64,000 nucleotides of DNA from Pseudomonas faucium (GTDB taxonomy: Bacteria; Pseudomonadota; Gammaproteobacteria; Pseudomonadales; Pseudomonadaceae), in assembly GCF_021602585.1 (NCBI RefSeq), contig NZ_BQIP01000009.1:62001-126000 (forward strand), in the 5' to 3' direction. The position numbers and the translations under genes are program-made. The notes under the pieces were generated by a model. It was not told where the DNA came from. It saw only the letters and a program-made list of their open reading frames with translations, and did no database searches. Position 1 is the stretch's first letter. Every line of letters begins with the position of its first letter. Positions 35,154 through 44,700 of the stretch are shown one piece after another.

Positions 35154-35846
35154 ATGAGAGTTTCGCTTTTCGCCGCGACCTGCCTGTTGCTTGCCACCCC
35201 GTTTGCCCATGCCGATGCACCGCGCACCTTCCAGGAGGCCAAGAAGGTCGCCTGGAAGCTGTACGCGCCGCAATCGACGGAGTTTTACTGCGGCTGCAAG
35301 TACAAGGGCAACAAGGTCGACCTGGCCTCCTGCGGCTATGCACCGCGCAAGAATGCCCAGCGCGCCTCGCGCATCGAATGGGAACACATCGTGCCGGCCT
35401 GGCAGATCGGCCATCAGCGCCAATGCTGGCAAGAAGGCGGGCGCAAGCTTTGCTCGCGCCGCGACGAAGTCTACAAGCGTGCCGAAGCCGACCTGCACAA
35501 CCTGGTGCCGAGCATCGGCGAGGTCAACGGCGACCGTAGCAATTTCAGTTTCGGCTGGCTGCCTCAGCAGCAGGGCCAGTATGGCCTCTGCCTGACCCAG
35601 GTCGACTTCAAGGCCAAGAAGGTCATGCCGCGCCCCTCGATCCGCGGCATGATCGCGCGCACCTATTTCTACATGAGCAAGCAGTACAACCTGCGCTTGT
35701 CGAAACAGGACCGGCAACTGTTCGAGGCCTGGAACAAGACCTACCCGCCACAAGCCTGGGAACGCCAGCGCAACCAGCAGGTGGCCTGCGTGATGGGCCG
35801 CGGCAACGACTTTGTCGGGCCGGTGAACCTCAAGGCCTGCGGCTGA
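35154..35846 (+). CDS. endA: Secreted/periplasmic endonuclease I
   Basis: 230 aa with a signal peptide ending AHADAP. The beta-beta-alpha-metal nuclease core is EWEHIVPAWQIGHQRQCW, DLHNLVPSIGEVNGDRSNF; six or more cysteines in the mature part suggest disulfides. Family members cut extracellular or periplasmic DNA, and a related Pseudomonas EndA acts in biofilm dispersal. SOS control through the shared LexA box is inferred. Confidence 0.95.
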   Translation: MRVSLFAATCLLLATPFAHADAPRTFQEAKKVAWKLYAPQSTEFYCGCKYKGNKVDLASCGYAPRKNAQRASRIEWEHIVPAWQIGHQRQCWQEGGRKLCSRRDEVYKRAEADLHNLVPSIGEVNGDRSNFSFGWLPQQQGQYGLCLTQVDFKAKKVMPRPSIRGMIARTYFYMSKQYNLRLSKQDRQLFEAWNKTYPPQAWERQRNQQVACVMGRGNDFVGPVNLKACG

Positions 35847-35863
35847 GGTTCAGGGCGATGAGT

Positions 35864-36289
35864 TCAGGGCAGTGTCTGCAGGTAGGCGCTGGCTTCGCGG
35901 TAGCGGGCCAGGCGCGCCAGGTCGGCAGGGCCGGGGCAGGCGATGCGCGAGAGGTCGCTGTTGTCTGCAAGGTCTGCCAGCTTCACGGTGCGGGCCAGCG
36001 GGTCGACGCCCAGGCGCACCACGAAATCCTCGTAGCTCTCGCCCTGGCGCCGGCTCAGGGCCAGCAAGGCAGCGAGAATCTTCAGCGCGAAGCCCTCGCG
36101 CGCAAGGTCGGACAGTGTAAGCGAAGTGTCTTCGATGACATCGTGCAGCACGGCGACGATGCGTTGCTCGGGCGTGGACACCCGCATCATCACCCGCAAG
36201 GGGTGGAGGATATACGCCGCCCCACCCTTGTCGTATTGCCCTTCATGCGCTCTGGCGGCCACAACGATGGCCCGCTCCAGTGTAGACAT
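35864..36289 (-). CDS. HD-domain protein, RelA/SpoT hydrolase-like
   Basis: 141 aa, a single HD domain. Metal-binding motifs: AHEGQYDKGGAAYILHPLRV, VLHDVIEDT and KLADLADN, the set seen in SpoT-type (p)ppGpp hydrolases and in stand-alone Mesh1-like enzymes. No synthetase or TGS domain. It may hydrolyse alarmone or a related nucleotide; activity untested. Convergent with endA, ending 18 bp after it. Confidence 0.87.
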   Translation of the reverse strand: MSTLERAIVVAARAHEGQYDKGGAAYILHPLRVMMRVSTPEQRIVAVLHDVIEDTSLTLSDLAREGFALKILAALLALSRRQGESYEDFVVRLGVDPLARTVKLADLADNSDLSRIACPGPADLARLARYREASAYLQTLP

Positions 36290-36376
36290 GAGCCCCTCCC
36301 CGTTCAGCCATCTCCCAAGGCAAGCATAGCCGGCCTGGAAGGCAGATGACAGGGCGCCTGCGCCGAGCTTTTGGCG

Positions 36377-36949
36377 TCAGCGTTGGGCGCCGTGCTGGAT
36401 CACCACCGAGTCGGTGCCGAGCTTGGCCATGACCTCGGCCTTGCGCGCCTCGGCCTCTTCGCGGCTCGGGAACGGCCCCATCAGCACCACCGGCTTGCCT
36501 TCACGGTATTCGACCGAAGACGGGATGCCCTTCTCGATCAGGCGCGCGGTCATGTCGCTCAGTGCGCCCATGTTCGCGCCCTGGATCACTTCCACGTCCC
36601 AGCCTTCTGGTGCCGGCTGGTCGGCCAGGGCTTCGGCGCGGCGCTGCAGGTCGGCGCCGCCGCACATCTCGCGGATGCGCAGGTTGTTGCCGGTGTCGTC
36701 GACGATGATCTGGTACTGGCCATCGGCACCCTTGATGGCTACGTAGCTGCGGTAGGCTTCGTACTGCCCGGCATCGTCCTTGCCGCGCACCTGGCCGCAG
36801 ATGGTGCCTTTGGTGTCGATTCGCACGTTGCCGAACTTGGCGGTCTTGGGGTTGTTCAGGTGCTCGGCGACCTGCTTGTGCACGCCTTCCACCTCGTTTT
36901 CACAGCCCGCCAGGGCCAGCACTGCCATTACCACTGCCAGTTTGCGCAC
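36377..36949 (-). CDS. SPOR-domain lipoprotein, 190 aa
   Basis: GTG 36949 has GGAGG 7 bp ahead, and the product starts with a lipoprotein signal (RKLAVVMAVLALAGC). Residues 20-100 are an unnamed domain with VHKQVAEHLNNPKTAKFGNV and two cysteines. The C-terminal part has the pattern of a SPOR-type repeat: DMTARLIEKGIPSSVEY, VVLMGPFPSREEAEARKAEV. SPOR domains bind septal peptidoglycan lacking stem peptides. Confidence 0.85.
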   Translation of the reverse strand: MRKLAVVMAVLALAGCENEVEGVHKQVAEHLNNPKTAKFGNVRIDTKGTICGQVRGKDDAGQYEAYRSYVAIKGADGQYQIIVDDTGNNLRIREMCGGADLQRRAEALADQPAPEGWDVEVIQGANMGALSDMTARLIEKGIPSSVEYREGKPVVLMGPFPSREEAEARKAEVMAKLGTDSVVIQHGAQR

Positions 36950-37054
36950 GCGTGTACCTCCAGATTCGAAGGCGCGGATTCTAGCATGGCGACCCCTGAC
37001 CCGGACCGCGACCATACGTTACACCTTGCAACAGAGCTTTTTTCGCGCGCATGC

Positions 37055-37081
37055 AAAAAGGGCGACCCTTGCGGATCGCCC
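37055..37081 (-). terminator. tRNA-Val terminator, copy 1
   Basis: On the minus strand GGGCGATCC, a GCAA tetraloop and GGGTCGCCC form a 9-bp stem (one U-G pair) followed by TTTTTGC. Confidence 0.93.
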
Positions 37082-37092
37082 CTTCTGATGTT

Positions 37093-37169
37093 TGGTAGGC
37101 ACAATTGGACTCGAACCAACGACCCCCACCATGTCAAGGTGGTGCTCTAACCAACTGAGCTATGTGCCT
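37093..37169 (-). tRNA. tRNA-Val (anticodon GAC), copy 1
   Basis: 77-nt cloverleaf with encoded CCA. Acceptor AGGCACA/TGTGCCT, anticodon arm CCACC-TTGACAT-GGTGG placing GAC at 34-36, T arm TTGG-TTCGAGT-CCAA. Identical to the copy at 57150-57226. It has its own promoter and terminator. Confidence 0.97.
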
Positions 37170-37183
37170 GTCGTGTGGGGCGC

Positions 37184-37212
37184 ATATTAGACACCAAGCC
37201 CTTACCTGTAAA
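37184..37212 (-). promoter_or_regulatory. tRNA-Val copy 1 promoter
   Basis: On the minus strand TTTACA (37207-37212) and TAATAT (37184-37189) are 17 bp apart, directly ahead of the tRNA. Confidence 0.8.
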
Positions 37213-37247
37213 GCGTTTTTTTCAAAAAAATCAAAAACTTTGCGGCC

Positions 37248-38723
37248 TCAACGGTTCCAGTTGGCCTCGCTGGCCTGCAAGGCCGAGGCAATGGTCTGCA
37301 GGTTGCGGTCTGGCAAGCTGTCCGGTAGCAGGTCGGTGCCGGCGCTCACATACAACTGCGCGTAAGCGTTGCGTACCTCGGCGTAGGACAGGTCGCGCTT
37401 GAGCTGCGTCTGCAGGTTGTTCAGCTCGCCCTGGATCAGCTCCAACTCGCCAATGTTCTGGGTCTGGTAGCGGTTGCGCAGCTGCTCGGCGATCTGCCCG
37501 TCGAGTTCGGCCAGCTCTTCACTGGTACGGAACTGGCGCACCGCCTCGTTGTAGTTGGCGTTGGCCACGTACAGCTGGGCCAGCACCGCCATCGACATCG
37601 CCTGGCGACGGGCCGCCGCCACTTCTTCGCCCGCCTCGGCCACCTTGATCGCCGCAGGCCCGGACAGCACGTTGAACAGGTTCCAGGTCACCTTCACGCC
37701 ATAGTCGGCCCAGCTCTGGTTGACCAGGAACGAGTTGCTGTCGTAGTGCCCGCCAGCAGAAAACTCCAGCCCCGGCAACAGCCGCAGCATGGCCTTGCGG
37801 GTTTCTGCCGCGCTGATGCGCGCCTGGTAGTCCTGCTCGCGCAGTTCGGGCCGGCTGGCCAGGGCCTGCTGTTCGAGCTCGGCGAGGTTGCCCTTGAATT
37901 CGGGCACCACATAGCCCTCCTCCGGGGCCAGGTTGAAGTCGGTGTTCAGCGGCAGGTTGATCAACGCCGCCAGTTCGGTCTTGGCCAGCGACAGCGCGCG
38001 GCGCTGCTCTTCCAGCTGGCGCGTGGCCTCGATCAGCGCACGCTGGTAGCTCAGTGACTGCACCGGGTCGCCGACCCGCTCGGTGGCCATGCGCTGGCTG
38101 TTGTCGCGGGCCTGGTGGATGCGCACCATGAGGTTGTCGATGCGGGTCAGCAAGCGCTGCGCCGCCACCGCCCGCCAATAGGCAGAGCGCACATCCTGGG
38201 TGATGGTATGGATGACCTTGCGCTTGCGCTCTTCAAGAATCAGGCGTTGGTCGGCCTGCTGCTTGGCGCTGACATAGCTGACACCGAAGTCCAGCACGTT
38301 CCACACCATGGTCAGGTCGGCCACATCGCGGTCGCGGTCCTGGGAGGTCGACGGTTCCAGGGACTGGGTACCGGTGCGCACGCTCTGGCTGCTGGAGGCG
38401 CTGACGTTGTCACGCCCGGCATAGCCGGCTTCCACGGCCATGCGCGGCAGCATGTCGAACTGCGCCAGCTCCACCTGCCGCTTGGACAGGGCCTCCTCCA
38501 TCACCTTCAGGCGCGCCTCGAGGTTGTACTTCACCGCACGGGCCATGGCCTGGTGCAGGGTCAATGGGCCGTTGAGCGGTTCCTGGTCCTTGAACATGCT
38601 GGCCAGGTCGGTGCGGGCGCGTTGCTCGCTGGCGCTGCGGTCGATGGGCTGGCTGGTGACAGCACAACCGCTGATGGCCAGCGCCAGCAAGCTGGCACCG
38701 AACAGTTTCTGGCTTTTCTTCAT
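37248..38723 (-). CDS. TolC-family outer-membrane lipoprotein
   Basis: 491 aa from ATG 38723; a start at 38774, in an ATGA overlap with the adhesin gene, would add 17 residues before the signal. KKSQKLFGASLLALAISGC is a lipoprotein signal. Two repeated TolC-type helical halves follow, with LDFGVSYVSAKQQADQRLIL and WNLFNVLSGPAAIKVAEAGE as the matching beta-strand and helix segments. It would form a trimeric outer-membrane channel. It is the last gene of the cluster and lies directly behind the giant adhesin, its likely client. Confidence 0.92.
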   Translation of the reverse strand: MKKSQKLFGASLLALAISGCAVTSQPIDRSASEQRARTDLASMFKDQEPLNGPLTLHQAMARAVKYNLEARLKVMEEALSKRQVELAQFDMLPRMAVEAGYAGRDNVSASSSQSVRTGTQSLEPSTSQDRDRDVADLTMVWNVLDFGVSYVSAKQQADQRLILEERKRKVIHTITQDVRSAYWRAVAAQRLLTRIDNLMVRIHQARDNSQRMATERVGDPVQSLSYQRALIEATRQLEEQRRALSLAKTELAALINLPLNTDFNLAPEEGYVVPEFKGNLAELEQQALASRPELREQDYQARISAAETRKAMLRLLPGLEFSAGGHYDSNSFLVNQSWADYGVKVTWNLFNVLSGPAAIKVAEAGEEVAAARRQAMSMAVLAQLYVANANYNEAVRQFRTSEELAELDGQIAEQLRNRYQTQNIGELELIQGELNNLQTQLKRDLSYAEVRNAYAQLYVSAGTDLLPDSLPDRNLQTIASALQASEANWNR

Positions 38724-38770
38724 CCTTGCGCCGCCCCCTGCGGCCTGATCGCGTAAGTGTGTGCTGAGAG

Positions 38771-41700
38771 TCATGCCGAAGTACCGATCTGTGTCGGCTG
38801 AGCCAACGCCTGGGCCATTTCGCGCACCTGGCGCTGGTCGGCGTCGTTTATCCGTTGCAGTTGCTGGCCGAGCGTCGGCGCACCGAACACCCCGCGCAGC
38901 CCTTGGTTGAGTTCGCTCTGGCGCCACTGGCTGCCGTTGAACACGTTCATCTCGCTGACACCTGGCACCTCGCGGCTGAAGAGGGTGGCAAAGGTGCTGC
39001 TGGCGAACACACCGCCATCGCCGCCGCCAAAGCCGAGGAAGCCGCCCTGCCCGCCGATGCCGGCAGCGCTGCTGGCGAACACCTGGGCGATGAAGCTTGG
39101 CGCGCTGCCGGCCTGGCCAAGGAAGATGGTGCCCAGTGGCTGCAAATCGCCGCCCACCGTGCGCACTTCGAACAAGGCTGGCGCTGCCAATGGCGAAACG
39201 CTGTCGGCCGTTGGTACAACAGGCGACTGCAGGCCCAATGGCTGGATCTGCGCGATACCGCCAGTTGCCGGCGGGTCGAGCCGGTACTGCAGGTCGCCGA
39301 CATCCTGGGTGGCGATGGCCTGGGCCTGCCCCAGCAGGGATGCCGCCAACAGGTTGCCGGCCTGGTCCTGAATACCGCTGCCCAGGGCGTTCAGGCTCAA
39401 GGCCAGGCTCCCCTGCCCGCGCAGGTCGCCGACCACCACGCGGTACGTCTGTGCATCGATCCGCTGCACCGACTGCACCACGGCGCTGGCACTGCCGGTG
39501 CCCAGCACCGAGAAATCGCCGGCGTCCACACCACTGACCGCCTCGTCGAAGCGGAGGGTGAAACTCAAGGTGCGATCGGTTGGCAGCACCGGGCCATCGA
39601 CCACGATGCTGCTCGGCCGTGGCGCCTGGGCGTCGACCTGAATGGCGGCGGTGTCGCCGACCTGGTTGAGGCTGGTGTTGGCGTCGTTGCCGCGCGCATC
39701 GCGCAGGGTGCCGCCATTGAGGTCGATGGCCGCGCCCACGGCAAAGGTGCTGTTGCCGGACATGCCGCTGGTGACGGCGAGGCGGAACACCAGGGCAGTA
39801 CTGCCCGAGCCGGACAGGTAGTCGGCATACACCACCCGGCCATTGTCCAGGGTGATGGCCAGCCGAGGGTTGCCATCGCCACTGTCCACCAGCACCGCTT
39901 CATCGGTGTTGACGGTGAAATCCAGCACCTGCCCGGCCACATAGGTGCCATTGGCCGGCACCGTGACGCTGGTGACCGCAGGCGCGGTGCGGTCGATGCT
40001 GTAGCTGCTGCCCTGCAGGCCGCCGGCAAGCGGGTTGCCCGCCACGTCGACGATGCCGGTGGCGCTGGCATTGAGGTCCAGGCGCACGTCGCCGGCGCCT
40101 GACAGGTTGTCGACGAGGACGCTGTAGGTGCACCCGTCAAGCTGCACCACCGAGGCAATACGGCCACTGGCCGACCCGCTGAACACCAGGCTGAAGTCCG
40201 CAGCATCGACGCCGCTGACGCCCTCGTCGAAGGTCACGGTGTAGCGCACGGCGCCAGCATTGGTCGGGGTCACGTCGACATTGGCGATCAGGCTGGCCCG
40301 GGGCGCTACGGTATCGATGACGATGCCGCTGTCGCCTGCGGGCAAACCCAGAGCCAACGCCATGTCGTTGCCTGCGGCATCGCGCAAGGTGCCGCCATTG
40401 AGCTCGAGGTTGGCGCCCAGGGTGACACCGTTGCTGTTGTTGCCGGGTTCGACGGTGTACTCGAACACCAGGGTGTCGCTGCCGCTGCCGGAGACAAAGG
40501 CGGCGTAGCGGGTAACGCCGCCGATGTTCAGGACCAGGCGCGGCGTACCGGTAGTGGTGTCGACGATGACCTTCTCGCTGGCTGCGACCGTGAAGCGCAG
40601 TACATCGCCCGCGTTGTAGGCGCCCGGCGCTGGGAGCTCGACGCTGGACACCTGCGGCACGATGGCATCGACCAGCACCTGGCGTGTGTCGCCCACCCCA
40701 TTGAGTGCAATGAGAGCATCGTTGCCGACACTGTCACGCAAGGTGGCGCCGTTGAGCTGGAGACTGCTGGCGACGCTGATGCCATTGCTGTCCATCTGGC
40801 CGCTGGTGACGGTCAGGCGGAATACCAGGGCATTACTGCCGGCGCCGGACAGGTAGCTGGCATAGGCTTTGGCGCCATTATCCAGGGTGATTTCCAGGCG
40901 CGGGGTGCCGCCGCTGGTGTCCAATTGCACCGCTTCGTCGAAGTGCACGGTGAAGTCCAGGTTTTGCCCGGCCACGTAGCTGCCGTTGGCCGGCACATCG
41001 ACGTGGGTGACGCTCGGCGCTACCCGGTCGATGCTGTAGCTGGCCCCGGCCAGGCCACCGGCAAGCAGGTTGCCCGCCGCATCGGCGATGCCGGTGCCGC
41101 TGGCGTTGAGGTCCAGGCGCAAGCTGCCGGTGCCGCTCAGGTTGCTGACCTTGACCACATAGGTGCGCCCGTCCACCGCCGTGACGCTTTCGATGCTGCC
41201 GGCGGCGTCACCGCCGAACACCAGGCTGAAGTCGCTGGCATCGACACCACTGACATCCTCGCTGAAGGTCACGTTGTAGCTGACCGAAGCACTGTTGCTT
41301 GGGGTCGCGTCGGCCCGGCTGATCTGCGCCGGGGTCGGCAACACGGTGTCGATCAGCACGTTGGCGGTGCTGCCCAGGCCGTTGAGTTGCAGGCCCAGCG
41401 GGTTGCCTGCAGGGTCGCGCACGCTGCCACCATTGAGGTCCAGGGTGTTGCCTACGCCCAGTCCGCTGGCCGTGTTGTCGCCGCCCTGCACGATGTACTG
41501 GAACACCAGCGCACCGCTGGCAGCACCTGAAACATAGGCGGCATACCGCTGCACGCCGCCGATATCGAGCAACAGGCGCGGCGTGCCGGTGGTGGTGTCA
41601 ACCACCACGCCTTCGCTGGTGTGGACGGTGAAGCTCAGCACATCGCCTGCTTTATAGTTGCCGTCGGCCGGCACACTTACCGAACCAACCAGCGGCACTA

Positions 41701-44700
41701 CGGCGTCGATCAATACGCCACTGGTGCTGCCGACGCCATTGAGGGCCAGGTTGCCCGAATTGCCGACCGCGTCGCGCAAGGTGGCGCCGTTGAGCTGGAG
41801 ATTATTGGCGACGCTGATGCCATCGCTGTCCATCTGGCCGCTGGTGACGGTCAGGCGGAATACCAGGGCATTACTGCCGGCGCCGGACAGGTAGCTGGCA
41901 TAGGCTTTGGCGCCATTATCCAGGGTGATTTCCAGGCGCGGGGTGCCGCCGCTGGTGTCCAATTGCACCGCTTCGTCGAAGTGCACGGTGAAGTCCAGGT
42001 TTTGCCCGGCCACGTAGCTGCCGTTGGCCGGCACATCGACGTGGGTGACGCTCGGCGCTACCCGGTCGATGCTGTAGCTAGCCCCGGCCAGGCCACCGGC
42101 AAGCAGGTTGCCCGCCGCATCGGCAATGCCGGTGCCGCTGGCGTTGAGGTCCAGGCGCAAGCTGCCGGTGCCGCTCAGGTTGCTGACCTTGACCACATAG
42201 GTGCGCCCGTCCACCGCCGTGACGCTTTCGATGCTGCCGGTGGCGTCACCGCCGAACACCAGGCTGAAGTCGCTGGCATCGACACCGCTGACATCCTCGC
42301 TGAAGGTCACGTTGTAGCTGACCGAAGCACTGTTGCTTGGGGTCGCGTCGGCCCGGCTGATCTGCGCCGGGGTCGGCAACACGGTGTCGATCAGCACGTT
42401 GGCGGTGCTGCCCAGGCCGTTGAGTTGCAGGCCCAGCGGGTTGCCTGCAGGGTCGCGCACGCTGCCGCCATTGAGGTCCAGGGTGTTGCCTACGCCCAGT
42501 CCGCTGGCCGTGTTGTCCCCGCCCTGCACGATGTACTGGAACACCAGCGCACCGCTGGCAGCACCTGAAACATAGGCGGCATAGCGCTGCACGCCGCCGA
42601 TATCGAGCAACAGGCGCGGCGTGCCGGTGGTGCTGTCAACCACCACGCCTTCGCTGGTGTGGACGGTGAAGCTCAGCACATCGCCTGCTTTATAGTTGCC
42701 GTCGGCCGGCACACTTACCGAACCAACCAGCGGCACTACGGCGTCGATCAATACGCCACTGGTGCTGCCGACGCCATTGAGGGCCAGGTTGCCCGGGTTG
42801 CCGACCGCGTCGCGCAAGGTGGCGCCGTTGAGCTGCAGGTTGCTGGCGACGCTGATGCCATCGCTGTCCATCTGGCCGCTGGTGACGGTCAGGCGGAATA
42901 CCAGGGCATTACTGCCGGCGCCGGACAGGTAGCTGGCATAGGCCTTGGCGCCATTGTCCAGGGTGATTTCCAGGCGCGGGGTGCCGCCGCTGGTGTCCAG
43001 TTGCACCGCTTCGTCGAAGTGCACGGTGAAGTCCAGGTTTTGCCCGGCCACATAGCTGCCGTTGGCCGGCACATCGACGTGGGTGACGCTCGGCGCTACC
43101 CGGTCGATGCTGTAGCTGGCCCCGGCCAGGCCACCGGCAAGCAGGTTGCCCGCCGCATCGGCGATGCCGGTGGCACTGCTGTTCAGGTCCAGGCGCAGGC
43201 TGCCAACACCGCTCAGCCCACTCACCAGCACCGTGTAGGTGTGGCCGTCCACGGCGGTGACGCTGCTGATGCTGCCTGTGGCGCTGCCACTCAATACCAG
43301 GCTGAAATCACTGGCATCGACGCCGCTGACGTCCTCGCTGAAGGTCACCGTGAAGCTGACCGAGCCGCTGTTGCTCGGCGAGGCGTCGACACGCACGATA
43401 CTGCTGGCGGCCGGCACTGTGGTGTCGACCAGGATGCCCGCGGTGCTGCCCATGCCGTTGAGGGCCAGGTTCATGTCGTTGCCGGCCAGGTCGGTGAGCT
43501 GCTCACCGCGCAGGTCCAGGCTGCTGACCGCGATGCCGTCGGCGTCGTTGTCGCCGGCCTGCACGGTGTACTGGAACACCAGCGCCGCGCTGCCATTGCC
43601 GGAGACATACGTGGCATAGCGGGTCGCGCCACCCACGTTGAGCACCAGGCGCGGCGCCAGCGCGCCGGTCTGCAGGGCTTCGCTGGCATTGACGGTGAAG
43701 GTCAGGACGTCGCCCGCCTTGTAGCTGCCATCGCTCGGGATGGCCACGCTGACCACCGCTGGCACCACGCCGTCGATATTGACGTTGGCAGTGCTGGCAA
43801 CACTGTTGAGGGTGACTTGGGTGTCATTGCCGGCCGCATCGCGGATGCTGCCGCCGTTGAGCTGCACCGAGCCGCCCAGGGTGACGCCGTTGCTGTCCAG
43901 CTGGCCGCTGGCCGCCGTCAGGCGGAACACCAGCGCGCTGCTGCCGGAGCCGGACACGTACTGGGCGTACACCGTGCCGCCGGTGTCCAGGGTGACGGCG
44001 ATGCGCGGCACGCCGCCGCTGCTGTCGACCACCACGCGCTCACTGAAGTTGACGGTGAAGTCGAGGTTCTGGCCGGGGATGTAAGTGCCGTCTGCCGGCG
44101 CGCTGACGCTGGCCACCACCGGCACCACGCCATCGACCACGATATTGCTGCGCCCGCCCAGCGAGTCCGCGCCACCCACGGTCGGCAGCGTCAGGATCGC
44201 CAGGTCGTGGGTGGCGTTGGCCAGTGCCCCGCCGTTGAGCTGCAAGGCCGCCGTGCTCTGGAAGTCCAGGTCGGCGCTGAGGTCACCGGCCTGCACGGTG
44301 TACTTGAACACCAGGGTATTGCTGCCCGAACCGCTCAGGTAGACCGCGTTGCGGTCGACCAGGCCGGTTTCCAGCAGCAGGCTCGGCGTGCCGCCACTGG
44401 CGTCGACGAACACCGCCTGGTCGAATACAACGTTCACCAGCACCTCGTCACCGATCTTCACGGTGCGGTCCAGGCCCTGGGCGGAAACATCGGTCACTTT
44501 GGGGTTCACCGGCACCACATTGATCATGATGGTGCCGACGGTGTTCCACGCCCCACCGCTGCCGGTATTGCCCTGGTCGTTGGTTTGGATGATCAGCTGG
44601 GCGGGGCCCTGGTACCCGCTGGTAGGCGTGAAAACCAGGCTCTGCAGCGCGGCGTTGAGGTTGGCCTGTGAGCCCTGGATGCGAATGACGGCGTTGTTGA

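Larger units (their letters stand above)
37051..37178. repeat. Direct repeat copy 1: tRNA-Val plus terminator
   Basis: 128 bp identical to 57108-57235, covering the tRNA-Val gene, its terminator and a few flanking bases. Identity stops sharply on both sides, except GCGCAT six bases on. The period is 20,057 bp. Confidence 0.95.

Noticed and set aside
40735-43130. CRISPR-like or satellite array
   Set aside because: The repeats are 1,038 bp, in frame and encode Ig-like domains; there are no spacers.
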